From Tritrichomonas musculus (taxonomy: Eukaryota > Parabasalia > Tritrichomonadida > Tritrichomonadidae), in contig JAPFFF010000012.1 of the NCBI GenBank assembly GCA_039105265.1, forward strand, positions 868,001 through 932,000: a stretch of DNA of 64,000 nucleotides, given 5' to 3'. The position numbers were made by a program, and so were the translations under genes. Position 1 is the stretch's first letter, and each line of letters opens with the position of its first letter. Positions 28,956 to 37,628 of this stretch are shown one piece after another. The notes beneath the pieces are model-generated. The model had not been told where the DNA came from. It did not search any database and worked only from the letters and a program-made list of their open reading frames with translations.

Positions 28956-29045
28956 TTAATTGTTTAATAATAAATCATGCAATTGCAAGCTTGCAGAAGA
29001 AAAAATAAGATTTAAAATTGGTAACAATATTAATACAAATAACAT
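28956..29045 (-). CDS. Micro-ORF, 29-aa hydrophobic signal-like peptide
   Basis: Reads MLFVLILLPILNLIFSSASL and nine more residues before a stop. It looks like a secretion signal with an SSAS cleavage-like site and almost no mature part. On the minus strand its ATG follows ACCGTTTTCATTTTTTATTT, the same early-type box plus initiator that precedes the membrane glycoprotein at 35.07 kb. It may be a true micropeptide or the relic 5' end of a surface-protein gene. Confidence 0.35.
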   Translation of the reverse strand: MLFVLILLPILNLIFSSASLQLHDLLLNN

Positions 29046-29094
29046 AAATAAAAAATGAAAACGGTTAGATCGGTTTTGACAGACCATTTTTATT
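29046..29094. promoter_or_regulatory. Early-type bidirectional promoter box
   Basis: The core CGGTTTTGACA (29,071-29,081) is followed on the plus strand by GACCATTTTTATTA and an ATG. On the minus strand it is followed by ACCGTTTTCATTTTTTATTT and an ATG. The same core occurs at 32.98, 34.39, 38.11 and 40.35 kb. The plus-strand ATG here opens only an 8-codon frame. Confidence 0.6.
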
Positions 29095-29273
29095 AATGTC
29101 AAACAAACAAGCAACCTTTAATTGATCAATCTCAAAGTGAAAGAATTGACCAGACGATGATTATTGTTGTGATTCTCCACCTCCGAATTGGTGTTTATGG
29201 ATTGTTGATGATTAATGGTTGATTTGGTTGCTCTTCTTGACATTTGGTTAAAATATGGTCTAGTAAACAATCA

Positions 29274-32200
29274 TTAATATTCAAAATATTTTTCTCTCTT
29301 TCCTTCTTTATATGGTGTTGATATTCTTCTTTTGAATTCATTTAAGGTTGATACAGTCATATTTTTATTCATTTGGAAACATGGTTGACCTTTTGTAAGA
29401 TCAAATGTTTGTTGATTCCCTTCGTATAAATATTTATATAATTTCATTGGATCATTATCAAATTCATTCTTATAAGCATATTTAATAGATTGTTCAGTTA
29501 ATCCTTTCCCACGAGTCATATAATCAATTTCACCTGTAGAATCTTGTAACTTATCAATATACATCTTTTTCATCAAAAAGTATGATTCAATTGATTCTGG
29601 CATTTCTTTGTGACCATTTATAGTTGGAAAATCTGAATGGAATTGACCTAAATATTTACCTATGAGTTCTCGATTATATTTTTCTTTATAAGCTTTTTGT
29701 AATTTTGGTAAATCATTTATTTCAATATGCATTGAATCAGTATCCTGATAATAAATATGGCAACCAATATCAAATGCAAGACACATCACTTCATTCATGA
29801 TTCTTTTTGACATACTTAATACATGAATACCTAATAATGAAAAATTAAAATGTTTATCAATTGGTCTCAATATTCGAACAGCATGCATATTATTTTGTAA
29901 TTCAATATCTTCAACAATTTTGTTATAATTTTTGATCCAATAATTATCTAAAGTATCTTGATCATTAATGTATTTAAAATCTTTTTCAATAGGTCTTTCA
30001 ATAGTTTTACCATAACAACTATTCATAATTAATTTATATAAATTTTGTAAAGGATTGTCTTGACTTTTATATTCTAATCTTTTCTCAAATATTTTTTGAA
30101 TTTCTTTTTGGATATGATATTCTCTTTTTCCAGGCCAATAATAACCTCTAATTAATTCGAAATCTATTTTTTGAAATTCAATGAGATCTTCTAAATAAAT
30201 ATTATCGACAATCATTTTGAAAGGTTTATCGAATTTATCATCATTAAGGTTACCATCTTTTGTTTTCTTAACGATTAATGGAAATGGATAATGTTTATGA
30301 ATTCCAGTAACTAAAATTTCTACTATATATGCACCTTGTTTTGATAAAAATTCATAATTTAATTCTGTTTTGGATATTACTACTGGTTTTCCTTGAACGG
30401 TATATAATCTATGAATTGCTGAAGGATATAAACTAACCGCGTCAAAATCTGCTAATTTTTCAGTGATATGCCACTTTTTGTTATAAGCAGTCATACATCT
30501 ACCTCCATAAACAGCATATGAACAAAATTTCCTAACAATTCCACCTACTGAATATAAATCATGACCATAATAAACTTTATGATTAAATACATCATTAGCT
30601 AAAGAAGAAATTGAAATATATTTGAATGGATCGATTTTGAAATCTTGAATGAAACCTTGTCTAAATTTAACAAAACTTTCTCTTAATATTCGAACATCTT
30701 GATGACAATAAAATAATGCATATTTCCACATATCAAATTCATTATTACTTAAACGGCATCCCTTAATTTTGTTAATATTTGAACGAAATAATTGATAATC
30801 TTGTTCAGTCCATGTTTTATCTTCTTCTTTACCTGCTTCATTAATTTGACCTTTATTTGTTCTTAATCTTTCAAATGTATAATATTTGTATGGGAAAATT
30901 TCTTTTTCACAAGGAATATTAAACATTAATGGTAGATTAGATAGCTTGCAAGAGAAAATTGGATAACTATCTTTAAATGTTATCTTTTTGTTCTCAAATT
31001 TCAAAGTCATATTAAAACATTGATTTCCTTTAATAATTGATGATAATATTTTTATATTTTGATTATTGTTTTGTAAAATCATTCTAATATCATAAGCCAA
31101 ATTATGAAAATAACAAATTGAATCAGTAGGTAAATATTTCAATAGATTTATATTACATTTTTCACCTAAGAATTCTTTCTTAATTTTCCCATCTAATGAA
31201 TGTAAACAACATAAGAATGGAATATGAATTTTTGAACTTGTATCAGATTCAAAATCACAAAACCAATAAGAAGTTTCTACTTGTTTGATTATTTTTGTTT
31301 TTGGTTCAATTAATTTACAACAATATTCATCTTTATATTCTAATGTAGTATTTGAAATATCTTGATCAATTTCATTATAAAATATTGAATGTAATAAATG
31401 TTCTTGTGAATAATTAATTGGAATGAAATAATTTTTCTTAAATAATTCTCTAATCAAGTTTGAAGAAGTTATAAATGATCTACCTTTTGTCCAATGATCT
31501 GTAATCCAATCTTTATTATATTTGTCTTCATCTAACTTTTCAATATTTTTGATATAATAATATGTAAATGGAGTCTTTTCTTCGATGAAATAATGTTTTT
31601 GATATACATTGAATTTATGAGTTCGTTCTGGTTCAGCTTTTTGTATACCCATATATGTTTTTCTTTTACCTTTATCCATTGAACGTACAGATTGTTTTTG
31701 AGCAACAGAATTATCATCAATATAAGTTAAATTAAGATGAATATTAAATTCTTCACATAAATGATTAATACTACTTTGTGATAAATATCTATTTTGAATC
31801 CTTAATCTAATTTGATTTAATAATGATTCTGAATAATTTCCAGTTTGTTGTAAAGCATAAATGAAACAACAATCATTTAATTCTTCTTTTATTTTCTTTG
31901 TCTTTTCATTAATTAAACTATCAAATATTTGTAATCGAACGAGGTAATCAATTAATACTTTTGGACAACCAGGTTTTAATAAATATTTAAAGAATCCTCC
32001 ATCGACTGTATTTTTATGTTTTGGATGTTTTAATATACTAAATTTGATTTGAGAAAATAATGAAAATTCAGGCAATCTTTGACCTTCTAAATCATATTCC
32101 CAACCTGGATTCTTTTCAATTTGATAAATGAAATTCTCTTCTGTTAAATTCTTTAATAATTCTTCATAAGTTTTTCCATTTAAAGGTACAGAATGCCATT

Positions 32201-32945
32201 GACCTCCAACTGAATAAGATAATTTATATTTTTCTGTTGCAGCTAATTCACCTATTTCATTTTCAAATTTCTTTCTTAAGAATGGAAATAATTTCTTTCG
32301 ACCATAATCATTTAATTGTTCAAAATTAATTCTCCAATCAGTTGGTGAATCATTTAACATTTTTATATAACCATCAACAATTCTATCTTGATCATTTTCA
32401 TTATTAATTTTCATGAATTGAATAAATGAATCATCTTTTGAATGAGGTCTAATTGAATTCTGAATATTTAAGAAATAAGGATCAGTTGTTCTTTTTGGTT
32501 CATATTCATTTGATTTTGGCTCTGGATGCGGTGGAACTAATTTTCTCAAAGGTACATTTTGCTCACTAACGGGCATTAATTTTCTCAAAGGTACATTTGG
32601 TGGTGCATTTGCAATTATTTCTTTCAATGATGATTTCTCTGGCTCAATTGGTGTCGATGGTGGGGGTTCAGTAAATTCTTTTTCTGGTTTTGGTTCTGGG
32701 GGTTGATTTAAATATTGAGGGAGATTTGAATGAGTTAAACCTTTAACGAACCAAAATATTGAATCCCCATTCAATTTCCCATCATAACCATTTTCTTTCA
32801 CTTTTTGTATAATATACTCATTTAATATTTCTTTACTCCGATCCCCATTCTTTTTAGAGAATTCTTTAAACGTTTCTTTACCATTCGTTAAGAGATTATA
32901 AATCTCCATTAATCTGTTAGGATTCGCTCTAATAGTTGTTGTCAT
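29274..32945 (-). CDS. Protein-primed DNA polymerase, family B (Polinton PolB)
   Basis: A 1,223-residue replicative polymerase. The exonuclease motifs are CDFESD (near 563), FHNLAYD (Exo II) and YCHQDVR (Exo III). Polymerase motif A is DFDAVSLYPS (near 835), motif B KLIMNSCYGKT (near 976) and motif C YYQDTDS (near 1,068). The spacing between A and B fits protein-primed enzymes, which have TPR insertions and start from a terminal protein at linear DNA ends. The 330-residue N-terminal extension is Pro-rich, then has a DCCFIYALQQTG stretch near 362 of a kind I associate with Maverick polymerases. Transcribed from an early-type promoter shared with the divergent plus-strand gene at 33.03 kb. Confidence 0.96.
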   Translation of the reverse strand: MTTTIRANPNRLMEIYNLLTNGKETFKEFSKKNGDRSKEILNEYIIQKVKENGYDGKLNGDSIFWFVKGLTHSNLPQYLNQPPEPKPEKEFTEPPPSTPIEPEKSSLKEIIANAPPNVPLRKLMPVSEQNVPLRKLVPPHPEPKSNEYEPKRTTDPYFLNIQNSIRPHSKDDSFIQFMKINNENDQDRIVDGYIKMLNDSPTDWRINFEQLNDYGRKKLFPFLRKKFENEIGELAATEKYKLSYSVGGQWHSVPLNGKTYEELLKNLTEENFIYQIEKNPGWEYDLEGQRLPEFSLFSQIKFSILKHPKHKNTVDGGFFKYLLKPGCPKVLIDYLVRLQIFDSLINEKTKKIKEELNDCCFIYALQQTGNYSESLLNQIRLRIQNRYLSQSSINHLCEEFNIHLNLTYIDDNSVAQKQSVRSMDKGKRKTYMGIQKAEPERTHKFNVYQKHYFIEEKTPFTYYYIKNIEKLDEDKYNKDWITDHWTKGRSFITSSNLIRELFKKNYFIPINYSQEHLLHSIFYNEIDQDISNTTLEYKDEYCCKLIEPKTKIIKQVETSYWFCDFESDTSSKIHIPFLCCLHSLDGKIKKEFLGEKCNINLLKYLPTDSICYFHNLAYDIRMILQNNNQNIKILSSIIKGNQCFNMTLKFENKKITFKDSYPIFSCKLSNLPLMFNIPCEKEIFPYKYYTFERLRTNKGQINEAGKEEDKTWTEQDYQLFRSNINKIKGCRLSNNEFDMWKYALFYCHQDVRILRESFVKFRQGFIQDFKIDPFKYISISSLANDVFNHKVYYGHDLYSVGGIVRKFCSYAVYGGRCMTAYNKKWHITEKLADFDAVSLYPSAIHRLYTVQGKPVVISKTELNYEFLSKQGAYIVEILVTGIHKHYPFPLIVKKTKDGNLNDDKFDKPFKMIVDNIYLEDLIEFQKIDFELIRGYYWPGKREYHIQKEIQKIFEKRLEYKSQDNPLQNLYKLIMNSCYGKTIERPIEKDFKYINDQDTLDNYWIKNYNKIVEDIELQNNMHAVRILRPIDKHFNFSLLGIHVLSMSKRIMNEVMCLAFDIGCHIYYQDTDSMHIEINDLPKLQKAYKEKYNRELIGKYLGQFHSDFPTINGHKEMPESIESYFLMKKMYIDKLQDSTGEIDYMTRGKGLTEQSIKYAYKNEFDNDPMKLYKYLYEGNQQTFDLTKGQPCFQMNKNMTVSTLNEFKRRISTPYKEGKREKYFEY

Positions 32946-33025
32946 GTTAACTTTCTTTTACAATAAAAATAATGGTCTGTCAAAACCGTTAATTAAAAAG
33001 AAAATGTTTATTTAGGTTGAATAAA
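32946..33025. promoter_or_regulatory. Early-type bidirectional promoter (polymerase / 68-aa gene)
   Basis: TGTCAAAACCG at 32,978-32,988 sits between the divergent starts. Toward the polymerase it reads CGGTTTTGACAGACC, then ATTATTTTTATTG, close to the arrangement at 29.07 kb. Toward the plus-strand gene it reads ACCGTTAATTAAAAAG. Confidence 0.6.
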
Positions 33026-33232
33026 ATGTCTGACCAATTAAAGAAAGCATTTGATGAAGTTAAAGAAGCATTCAAAAGTGTTAAAGAACTTGAAGAAAAA
33101 TATTATTATTGGAAAGATCGAGGATCAGAATATGGTTCATTACATGATCTAGAAGAAGATTATCGAATGAGTCAAGAACATTTTGAACAAAAATTTGAAG
33201 AATTTTTATATTTCATTCCTGATAATGACTAA
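33026..33232 (+). CDS. Small coiled-coil protein, 68 aa
   Basis: Starts MSDQLKKAFDEVKEAFKSVK and continues as a charged amphipathic helix with a Tyr patch (EEKYYYWKDRGSEYG) and an acidic end. The ATG at 33026 is preferred to a TTG three codons upstream. It is divergent from the polymerase and its 3' end overlaps the KilA-N gene by 20 bases. One of about ten small coiled-coil proteins in the right block, each with its own early-type promoter. Function unknown. Confidence 0.6.
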   Translation: MSDQLKKAFDEVKEAFKSVKELEEKYYYWKDRGSEYGSLHDLEEDYRMSQEHFEQKFEEFLYFIPDND

Positions 33233-33920
33233 TATATTCATCTATTAACCTCTTTAATTTATCTAAACATGTTTTTGAAGCAGTAATGATAGAACTATAA
33301 ATTGAAACATCATTTGTACCAAAATTCTTACGAATAATATCTTTTATATCTCTATTTGGTGTCATAGCTATTGGCATATTATCTTTGAAATACCATTGAT
33401 TTTTTTCTTTTGGTTTGATATCACGATAATAATCTTTATGACGTTTGACTAAATGTAATTTAACTTTTTCTGGATTATCTTTTAATTCTTCTAACCAAAT
33501 TAAGAATTTATAATCATATTCTCTATTTTTAGGTACTAATCTTGGTTTTTGTTCAAGTCTTTGTTTTTCAAAATACTCATCTAATAATTTTAGAACAAAG
33601 AATGAATAAGTAGGTGAAGCCCAAATTGCTATATGATTTACTAATAATTTATGAACATAAATTCCTTTCAAATTATTCGGTAAATTTGGTCGATTTTCTA
33701 ATAACTTTTGGTCGGGCGGAATTCCGACTGACTCAGAAATAAATTGAAATAACTCCTTTGTTTGTTTATTTTCATTCCAATGCTTAATTTTCTTTGTTGA
33801 TTGACAAGCACTAATTATACTATTTGCTTGAAACATATTATCTTTCTTTGAACGTATAATCCGTAAATGTTCATTATATTGTAACCATTCATAATTTTCA
33901 TTTATTGGCTCTACTATCAT
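33213..33920 (-). CDS. KilA-N domain protein
   Basis: A 235-residue protein. The N-terminal half fits the KilA-N DNA-binding fold: LRIIRSKKDNMFQANSIISA (about 19-38), a KHWNENKQTKELF segment, and the diagnostic GIYVHKLLVNHIAIWASPTY (about 92-111) followed by a helix (FVLKLLDEYFEKQ). The C-terminal half is basic and helical, with no recognised nuclease motif. KilA-N proteins are widespread in large DNA viruses and phages and in trichomonad genomes, and probably act in transcription or DNA handling. It is convergent with the 68-residue gene. Confidence 0.88.
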   Translation of the reverse strand: MIVEPINENYEWLQYNEHLRIIRSKKDNMFQANSIISACQSTKKIKHWNENKQTKELFQFISESVGIPPDQKLLENRPNLPNNLKGIYVHKLLVNHIAIWASPTYSFFVLKLLDEYFEKQRLEQKPRLVPKNREYDYKFLIWLEELKDNPEKVKLHLVKRHKDYYRDIKPKEKNQWYFKDNMPIAMTPNRDIKDIIRKNFGTNDVSIYSSIITASKTCLDKLKRLIDEYISHYQE

Positions 33921-33965
33921 TTTTGTTTTTGTAAGAGGATAAAAAAATAAAAAGATAAATTAAAT

Positions 33966-34370
33966 TCAAATGTTTAATATTGAATCATGGATGGACTCAT
34001 CATCATCCATTAGAAATTTTTGAAAAGAACTTATTTCAGCTATTAAAGCTCTTTTTTGAACTTTGTATTGATCAAAACTATCTTGATATTCTTTCCATGC
34101 TGATTTCTCTTCTGTCTCAAGTTCAGTTTTTATTTTTTCATGATCTTCAATAATTGAATCAATTTGTATATCTTCGATATCTCTTTTGAGAATATATAAG
34201 TTGCGTAAATCTTCACCATTATACCGTTGACAAAAAGAAATATCTTTCTCTTTTACTTTTGCTTCAGCCAAACGATTCATAGCATCATAGAATTCACTCA
34301 TTGATTTTTTGAGTTTATCTTTCTTGTCCTCTATTAAATTCTGAAATACAACTTGAGGAACTCTCTTCAT
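33966..34370 (-). CDS. Coiled-coil protein, 134 aa, unknown
   Basis: Starts MKRVPQVVFQNLIEDKKDKL and is mostly one long charged helix with Glu/Lys heptads, ending in an acidic patch (FLMDDDESIHDS). I chose the ATG at 34370 over one at 34400, because the extra codons would be read out of the promoter box itself (CGGTTTTGACACTTCACTTT runs through them). The promoter is shared with the divergent gene at 34,409. No family recognised. Confidence 0.58.
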   Translation of the reverse strand: MKRVPQVVFQNLIEDKKDKLKKSMSEFYDAMNRLAEAKVKEKDISFCQRYNGEDLRNLYILKRDIEDIQIDSIIEDHEKIKTELETEEKSAWKEYQDSFDQYKVQKRALIAEISSFQKFLMDDDESIHDSILNI

Positions 34371-34408
34371 AAAAAGTGAAGTGTCAAAACCGTTATTCAT
34401 TTTTTTAA
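34371..34408. promoter_or_regulatory. Early-type bidirectional promoter, 34.4 kb
   Basis: TGTCAAAACCG at 34,382-34,392. Minus side: CGGTTTTGACACTTCACTTT then TTATG. Plus side: ACCGTTATTCATTTTTTTAA then ATG. Both sides have a TCA(C/T)TTTT initiator. This is the most compact example, with only 38 bases between the two preferred starts. Confidence 0.65.
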
Positions 34409-34696
34409 ATGTTGCCTCCTCATAGTTTGAATCTACTCAAAGAAAATTTGAATAGTTCAATTGATGAATTAATTAGACAAATACATACTGTTGAAGAATT
34501 AGATATAGAGATTATGAATTTGAAGAATGATCCTGATTATGAAAGTTTCCTAGAGGAATTAGAGAAAGAGAAACAAAAATATGAATCCAAAAAAGCTGAA
34601 GTAATTCAAAACACTCAAACCTTAATCAACTTCATCGAACAAAAAAAATCAACCACACCGAAAAAAATAAAATTATCAGTCATATTGAAAGAGTAA
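34409..34696 (+). CDS. Coiled-coil protein, 95 aa, unknown
   Basis: Helical protein starting MLPPHSLNLLKENLNSSIDE, with a strong acidic/Leu heptad region (EELEKEKQKYESKKAEVIQN) and a basic C-terminus (STTPKKIKLSVILKE). Divergent from the 134-residue coiled-coil gene and driven from the same box. It may pair with it as a heteromeric coil, which is inference from the shared promoter. Confidence 0.58.
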   Translation: MLPPHSLNLLKENLNSSIDELIRQIHTVEELDIEIMNLKNDPDYESFLEELEKEKQKYESKKAEVIQNTQTLINFIEQKKSTTPKKIKLSVILKE

Positions 34697-34716
34697 AAAA
34701 TTATTTCTTTATTTAT

Positions 34717-35019
34717 TTAACCTTTGTTAATTATTTCTTGGAGTTCTTCCAATTTTTGTTTTAATTCTTCTTTGTTATCGAAACTATCAATAACTTCATT
34801 CATTTTCTTATTGAGAGCTTTCTGATAATTTTGGAATTGATATTGGAGGTTGATTTGTGAAACCAGAATCTCATGTAGGCCATCCATCGTTTCTTTTATT
34901 TTCTCCCTTGTTTCTTCCAAGCTGCCAATGTTCATTTTAAACATTTCATTTTGACTTTTTGATTCTTCTATGGATTCATGCATTGTATCCCAACCGTCTT
35001 CACTATCACTTGTATGCAT
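34717..35019 (-). CDS. Coiled-coil protein, 100 aa, unknown
   Basis: Starts MHTSDSEDGWDTMHESIEES (acidic) and continues as a coiled coil (LEETREKIKETMDGLHEILV, later KKMNEVIDSFDNKEELKQKL). The start lies on an early-type box shared with the divergent membrane glycoprotein gene. Convergent with the 95-residue gene, 20 bases apart. No family recognised. Confidence 0.58.
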   Translation of the reverse strand: MHTSDSEDGWDTMHESIEESKSQNEMFKMNIGSLEETREKIKETMDGLHEILVSQINLQYQFQNYQKALNKKMNEVIDSFDNKEELKQKLEELQEIINKG

Positions 35020-35071
35020 TAATAAAATAGTGGTCTGACATAACCGTTTTAACCGCTTTCATTTTTATTAA
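35020..35071. promoter_or_regulatory. Early-type bidirectional promoter, 35.05 kb (variant box)
   Basis: Carries TCTGACATAACCG (35,034-35,046), a variant of TGTCAAAACCG. A second ACCG half-site follows, then TTTCATTTTTATTAA directly before the glycoprotein ATG. The minus side reads CGGTTATGTCAGACCACTAT then TTTATTA. A near copy of the plus half precedes the gene ending at 36,395. Confidence 0.58.
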
Positions 35072-36358
35072 ATGTTCGTTATCTTTTTGATACTCATTAA
35101 TCGCCCATCAATTGAAGGAATACCTGATGATGCTGAATGGATTTCTTGTTTTGATTGGGAAATTGTTAATGGAGAATGGAAATCAGTTATACCAAATGAT
35201 GACTTATCATGTTGGACAAATTATGCAACAACAAACAATTTAACACTTAAACAATCATTTACTGCCAGGAAATTTTGGATCATTGGAAAAATTTCTACCC
35301 GTCATGATGAGGCCGAACTATTTTGGAATTCTCAAAAATATCTCATCAATGAATATTCCAACGTTGAACAAGATTGGATAATTGTTTTTGAATCAAATGA
35401 ATTTCCCCTAATGCTAACAAATATTATTATTAATGTTCAACAACATAGAAGCACCCTATTTCGAGGTATTGCATATTTAAAAAATAAATCTTTATTTCCA
35501 TCAATTGAAGGAATACCTGATAATGCTGAATATATTCCATGTAATGACTGGGAAATTGTAAGTGGAAATTGGTTTGATAAAGATGATGATCCATCAAATG
35601 TGAACAATCCATATCATAGATGCTTTGTTTCTGGTTCTTCAGAAGGAGTCAAAAAGATAACATTTTATGGTTCTAAATTTTGGATAATTGTTACGAATTC
35701 AAATTCTTTTTACCAAGGTGATCTTTTATGGAATTCAGAACATTATCTCTTTCCTGAAAAAATGTTACCAAATAATAAACCTTTTTTGATTGCTTATGAA
35801 TCACCAACATTCTCACCAATTGATACAACATTATTAATTACTATTCAACGTAATGCTCTCGGATTACGTGGGTTATTCTATCTCAAAGATCCTCCAATTC
35901 AAACACCATCTCTTTCACCATCTCTTTCGCCATCTTTAACTCCATCAATTTCACCATCACGTTCACCAACATTCCGCCCATCTCTTTCACCATCACGTTC
36001 ACCAACATTCCGCCCATCTCTTTCACCATCACGTTCACCATCTTTATCTCCAACATTTAGTCCATCAATTTCACCATCACGTTCACCATCATTTAGTCCA
36101 TCACTTAGTCCATCACGTTCGCCATCTTTTCAATTCACTATATCAGATCAATTCTCTGAATCCTATTTTTTCAATTTCTCATATCAATTCTCTCCATCAG
36201 ATATTGAACAAAAGAATGTATCAAAAATAATAGGTTTATCTGTATCTATTCCATTACTAATTCTCATGATTCTTGCTCTTGGAATTATCTTTTACAAAAA
36301 TCAAACCAAATTTCCAACTGAAAATTTTCATTCAGACTCTGACTCAGTTGGACTTTAA
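35072..36358 (+). CDS. Predicted type I surface glycoprotein with Ser/Pro stalk
   Basis: A 428-residue membrane protein. It begins with a hydrophobic signal-like stretch (MFVIFLILINRPS). Two tandem domains of about 130 residues follow, each opening with SIEGIPD(D/N)AE and a CxDWEIV-G-W block, with paired FWI, LLWNS/LFWNS and RGLFYLK-type motifs. Residues about 275-355 are a mucin-like stalk of SPS repeats (SPSLSPS, SPSRSPTFRPS). A transmembrane helix (IIGLSVSIPLLILMILALGI, about 388-407) and a short acidic tail end it. The layout is that of an anchored adhesin or receptor. It is unusual cargo for a Polinton and may derive from a host surface protein. Confidence 0.72.
   Translation: MFVIFLILINRPSIEGIPDDAEWISCFDWEIVNGEWKSVIPNDDLSCWTNYATTNNLTLKQSFTARKFWIIGKISTRHDEAELFWNSQKYLINEYSNVEQDWIIVFESNEFPLMLTNIIINVQQHRSTLFRGIAYLKNKSLFPSIEGIPDNAEYIPCNDWEIVSGNWFDKDDDPSNVNNPYHRCFVSGSSEGVKKITFYGSKFWIIVTNSNSFYQGDLLWNSEHYLFPEKMLPNNKPFLIAYESPTFSPIDTTLLITIQRNALGLRGLFYLKDPPIQTPSLSPSLSPSLTPSISPSRSPTFRPSLSPSRSPTFRPSLSPSRSPSLSPTFSPSISPSRSPSFSPSLSPSRSPSFQFTISDQFSESYFFNFSYQFSPSDIEQKNVSKIIGLSVSIPLLILMILALGIIFYKNQTKFPTENFHSDSDSVGL
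35908..36130 (+). repeat. Tandem repeats coding the Ser/Pro stalk
   Basis: Units built from TCTTTCACCATCACGTTCAC and CCAACATTCCGCCCA recur about four times, with shorter TCACCATCT-type units around them. They encode SPS/SRSP motifs. Near-identical units suggest recent slippage or selection for a variable stalk length. Confidence 0.75.
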
Positions 36359-36394
36359 AAAAATTAAATAAACAAATTTAATCTTTTTTATTTA

Positions 36395-36655
36395 TTAAGG
36401 AGTAGTTAAAATTTTCTCTCTTGAATTGTAGATTTGAATCTTATTAAAGAAATCATGTTCAATCATTGTTGTGAAAACAAATGGTGTGTTATGAACTTCT
36501 TTCTTAAATCGATCAAGATTGTTATTTTCAAGATCATTGATCATAACATTTAATTTGAACATGAAAAATAACTTTAAATGTCGGAAATCAGACACGATAT
36601 CATTTTTGAACAATTTTCTAAATTCTAATTCAAGGTCTTGTTCAGTAACAGTCAT
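36395..36655 (-). CDS. Small protein, 86 aa, unknown
   Basis: Starts MTVTEQDLELEFRKLFKNDI; a mixed helical protein with a Phe-rich middle (FRHLKLFFMFKLNVMINDLE) and an Ile/Thr C-terminus. The upstream minus-strand sequence is AACCGTTTTTTAACCGCTTT then CATTTTTATTT, matching the plus side of the 35.05-kb promoter almost exactly, which supports the start. No family recognised. Confidence 0.55.
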   Translation of the reverse strand: MTVTEQDLELEFRKLFKNDIVSDFRHLKLFFMFKLNVMINDLENNNLDRFKKEVHNTPFVFTTMIEHDFFNKIQIYNSREKILTTP

Positions 36656-36688
36656 AAATAAAAATGAAAGCGGTTAAAAAACGGTTAT
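36656..36688 (-). promoter_or_regulatory. Early-type promoter, double ACCG form
   Basis: On the minus strand two ACCG sites are followed by a TTTCATTTTTATTT initiator directly before the ATG of the 86-residue gene. It is the same arrangement as the plus side at 35.05 kb, and no divergent partner is seen. Confidence 0.55.
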
Positions 36689-36690
36689 GT

Positions 36691-36954
36691 TTATTTATTC
36701 TTTAACGTTTCTTCCAATTTTTGGAAATTCTCTCTGTTGGAAGTTGCTAAAATCCCAACTGTTATTAGTAAAGAATGTAATTGTTCTTGTCTCTCTGGAC
36801 GAGAATCATTTTTTAAATCAATTTCTTGATCAAAGAATTCTTCAGTCATTTTGATCATTTGATCACAAGTTTTTTCAATTTCACCTCTAGTGAATTTTAA
36901 TAAATTTATTAATTCTTTTTGTTTTTCACTAGGTAAACTTTGTTGGCCCTGCAT
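36691..36954 (-). CDS. Small helical protein, 87 aa, unknown
   Basis: Starts MQGQQSLPSEKQKELINLLK, all-helical and charged with a central acidic Phe pair (MTEEFFDQEIDLKND). The ATG is preceded on the minus strand by CTCAAAAAGTTCATTTTTTT, the AAAAAGTTCATTTTT motif also found before the genes starting at 37,441 and 42,533. No family recognised. Confidence 0.55.
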   Translation of the reverse strand: MQGQQSLPSEKQKELINLLKFTRGEIEKTCDQMIKMTEEFFDQEIDLKNDSRPERQEQLHSLLITVGILATSNRENFQKLEETLKNK

Positions 36955-37021
36955 TTAAAAAAAATGAACTTTTTGAGAAGGATAAATAAAAAGTATTTTG
37001 AATGAGAAAAATTAGTTTAGT

Positions 37022-37441
37022 TTAACTTTTTCTTATTTCTTGTTTTCCTTTTGTGCAGAGAATGTAAATATTCAGAATGAGAAGTAAGAAGACGAGTGAT
37101 AAAGTCAAAAAACCAAAACCACAACAGGAACTTATATCATCAGCTAAACGTTTCAGAGTCTTTGGAATATTTGCTTCAAGAATGTCACAATATTGGTCAA
37201 ATTCCCAATCAAGCATTAGATCAGCCCAATTTCCTACATCTTGAGTTGAAAATTTGTTTCCTGTTTCGTCATTTAGTTTATCATTTGTTTCTTTCAAATC
37301 AACCAAATATGAATCCCAAGTATCTTTATTATATCTATGATAGAGCCAATTATGACGAAGACTTTCACATGCTCGTTGAGCTTTGGGATCAGTTTCTTTT
37401 TTGCATCGGTTCATTAACAAGAACAAGATTGCGAAAAACAT
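37022..37441 (-). CDS. Predicted two-pass or signal-anchored membrane protein, 139 aa
   Basis: Starts MFFAILFLLMNRCKKETDPK, a short hydrophobic signal or anchor. A polar domain of about 75 residues with aromatic residues and several Cys follows, then a strong transmembrane segment (CGFGFLTLSLVFLLLILNIY, near 105-125) and a basic tail. I chose the ATG at 37441 over a longer frame to 37540, because AAAAAGTTCATTTTTATTTT lies directly before it. With the nearby glycoprotein it suggests the element carried membrane-directed functions. Unknown family. Confidence 0.58.
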   Translation of the reverse strand: MFFAILFLLMNRCKKETDPKAQRACESLRHNWLYHRYNKDTWDSYLVDLKETNDKLNDETGNKFSTQDVGNWADLMLDWEFDQYCDILEANIPKTLKRLADDISSCCGFGFLTLSLVFLLLILNIYILCTKGKQEIRKS

Positions 37442-37628
37442 CAAAAATAAAAATGAACTTTTTGAATTAAAATTTTTATTAAACTTTTTGTGAGTGAAAA
37501 TTTTTAGTTTGTGCGCACAAGAGGTACACAAAGTTCGCATGAGGTTCTCATGAGGTTCTATGAGTGCACAATTTTTTTTTCTTTTATACCAAGTTTTTTG
37601 AATTCCTAGAAATCTTCTTCTTTTTGCT

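Larger units (their letters stand above)
28856..29273. other. Gap between structural and replication blocks
   Basis: About 400 bases without a large gene. It holds a palindrome around GCAAGCTTGC (28,984-28,995), a possible 29-codon signal-peptide-like ORF, an early-type bidirectional promoter box, and a weak 41-codon Ser/Asn-rich ORF on the minus strand (29,118-29,243, starting MSRRATKSTINHQQ) that could be a remnant or chance. Confidence 0.5.

Noticed and set aside
35908-36130. CRISPR-like array
   Set aside because: The repeats are contiguous coding units for a Ser/Pro stalk, with no unique spacers.
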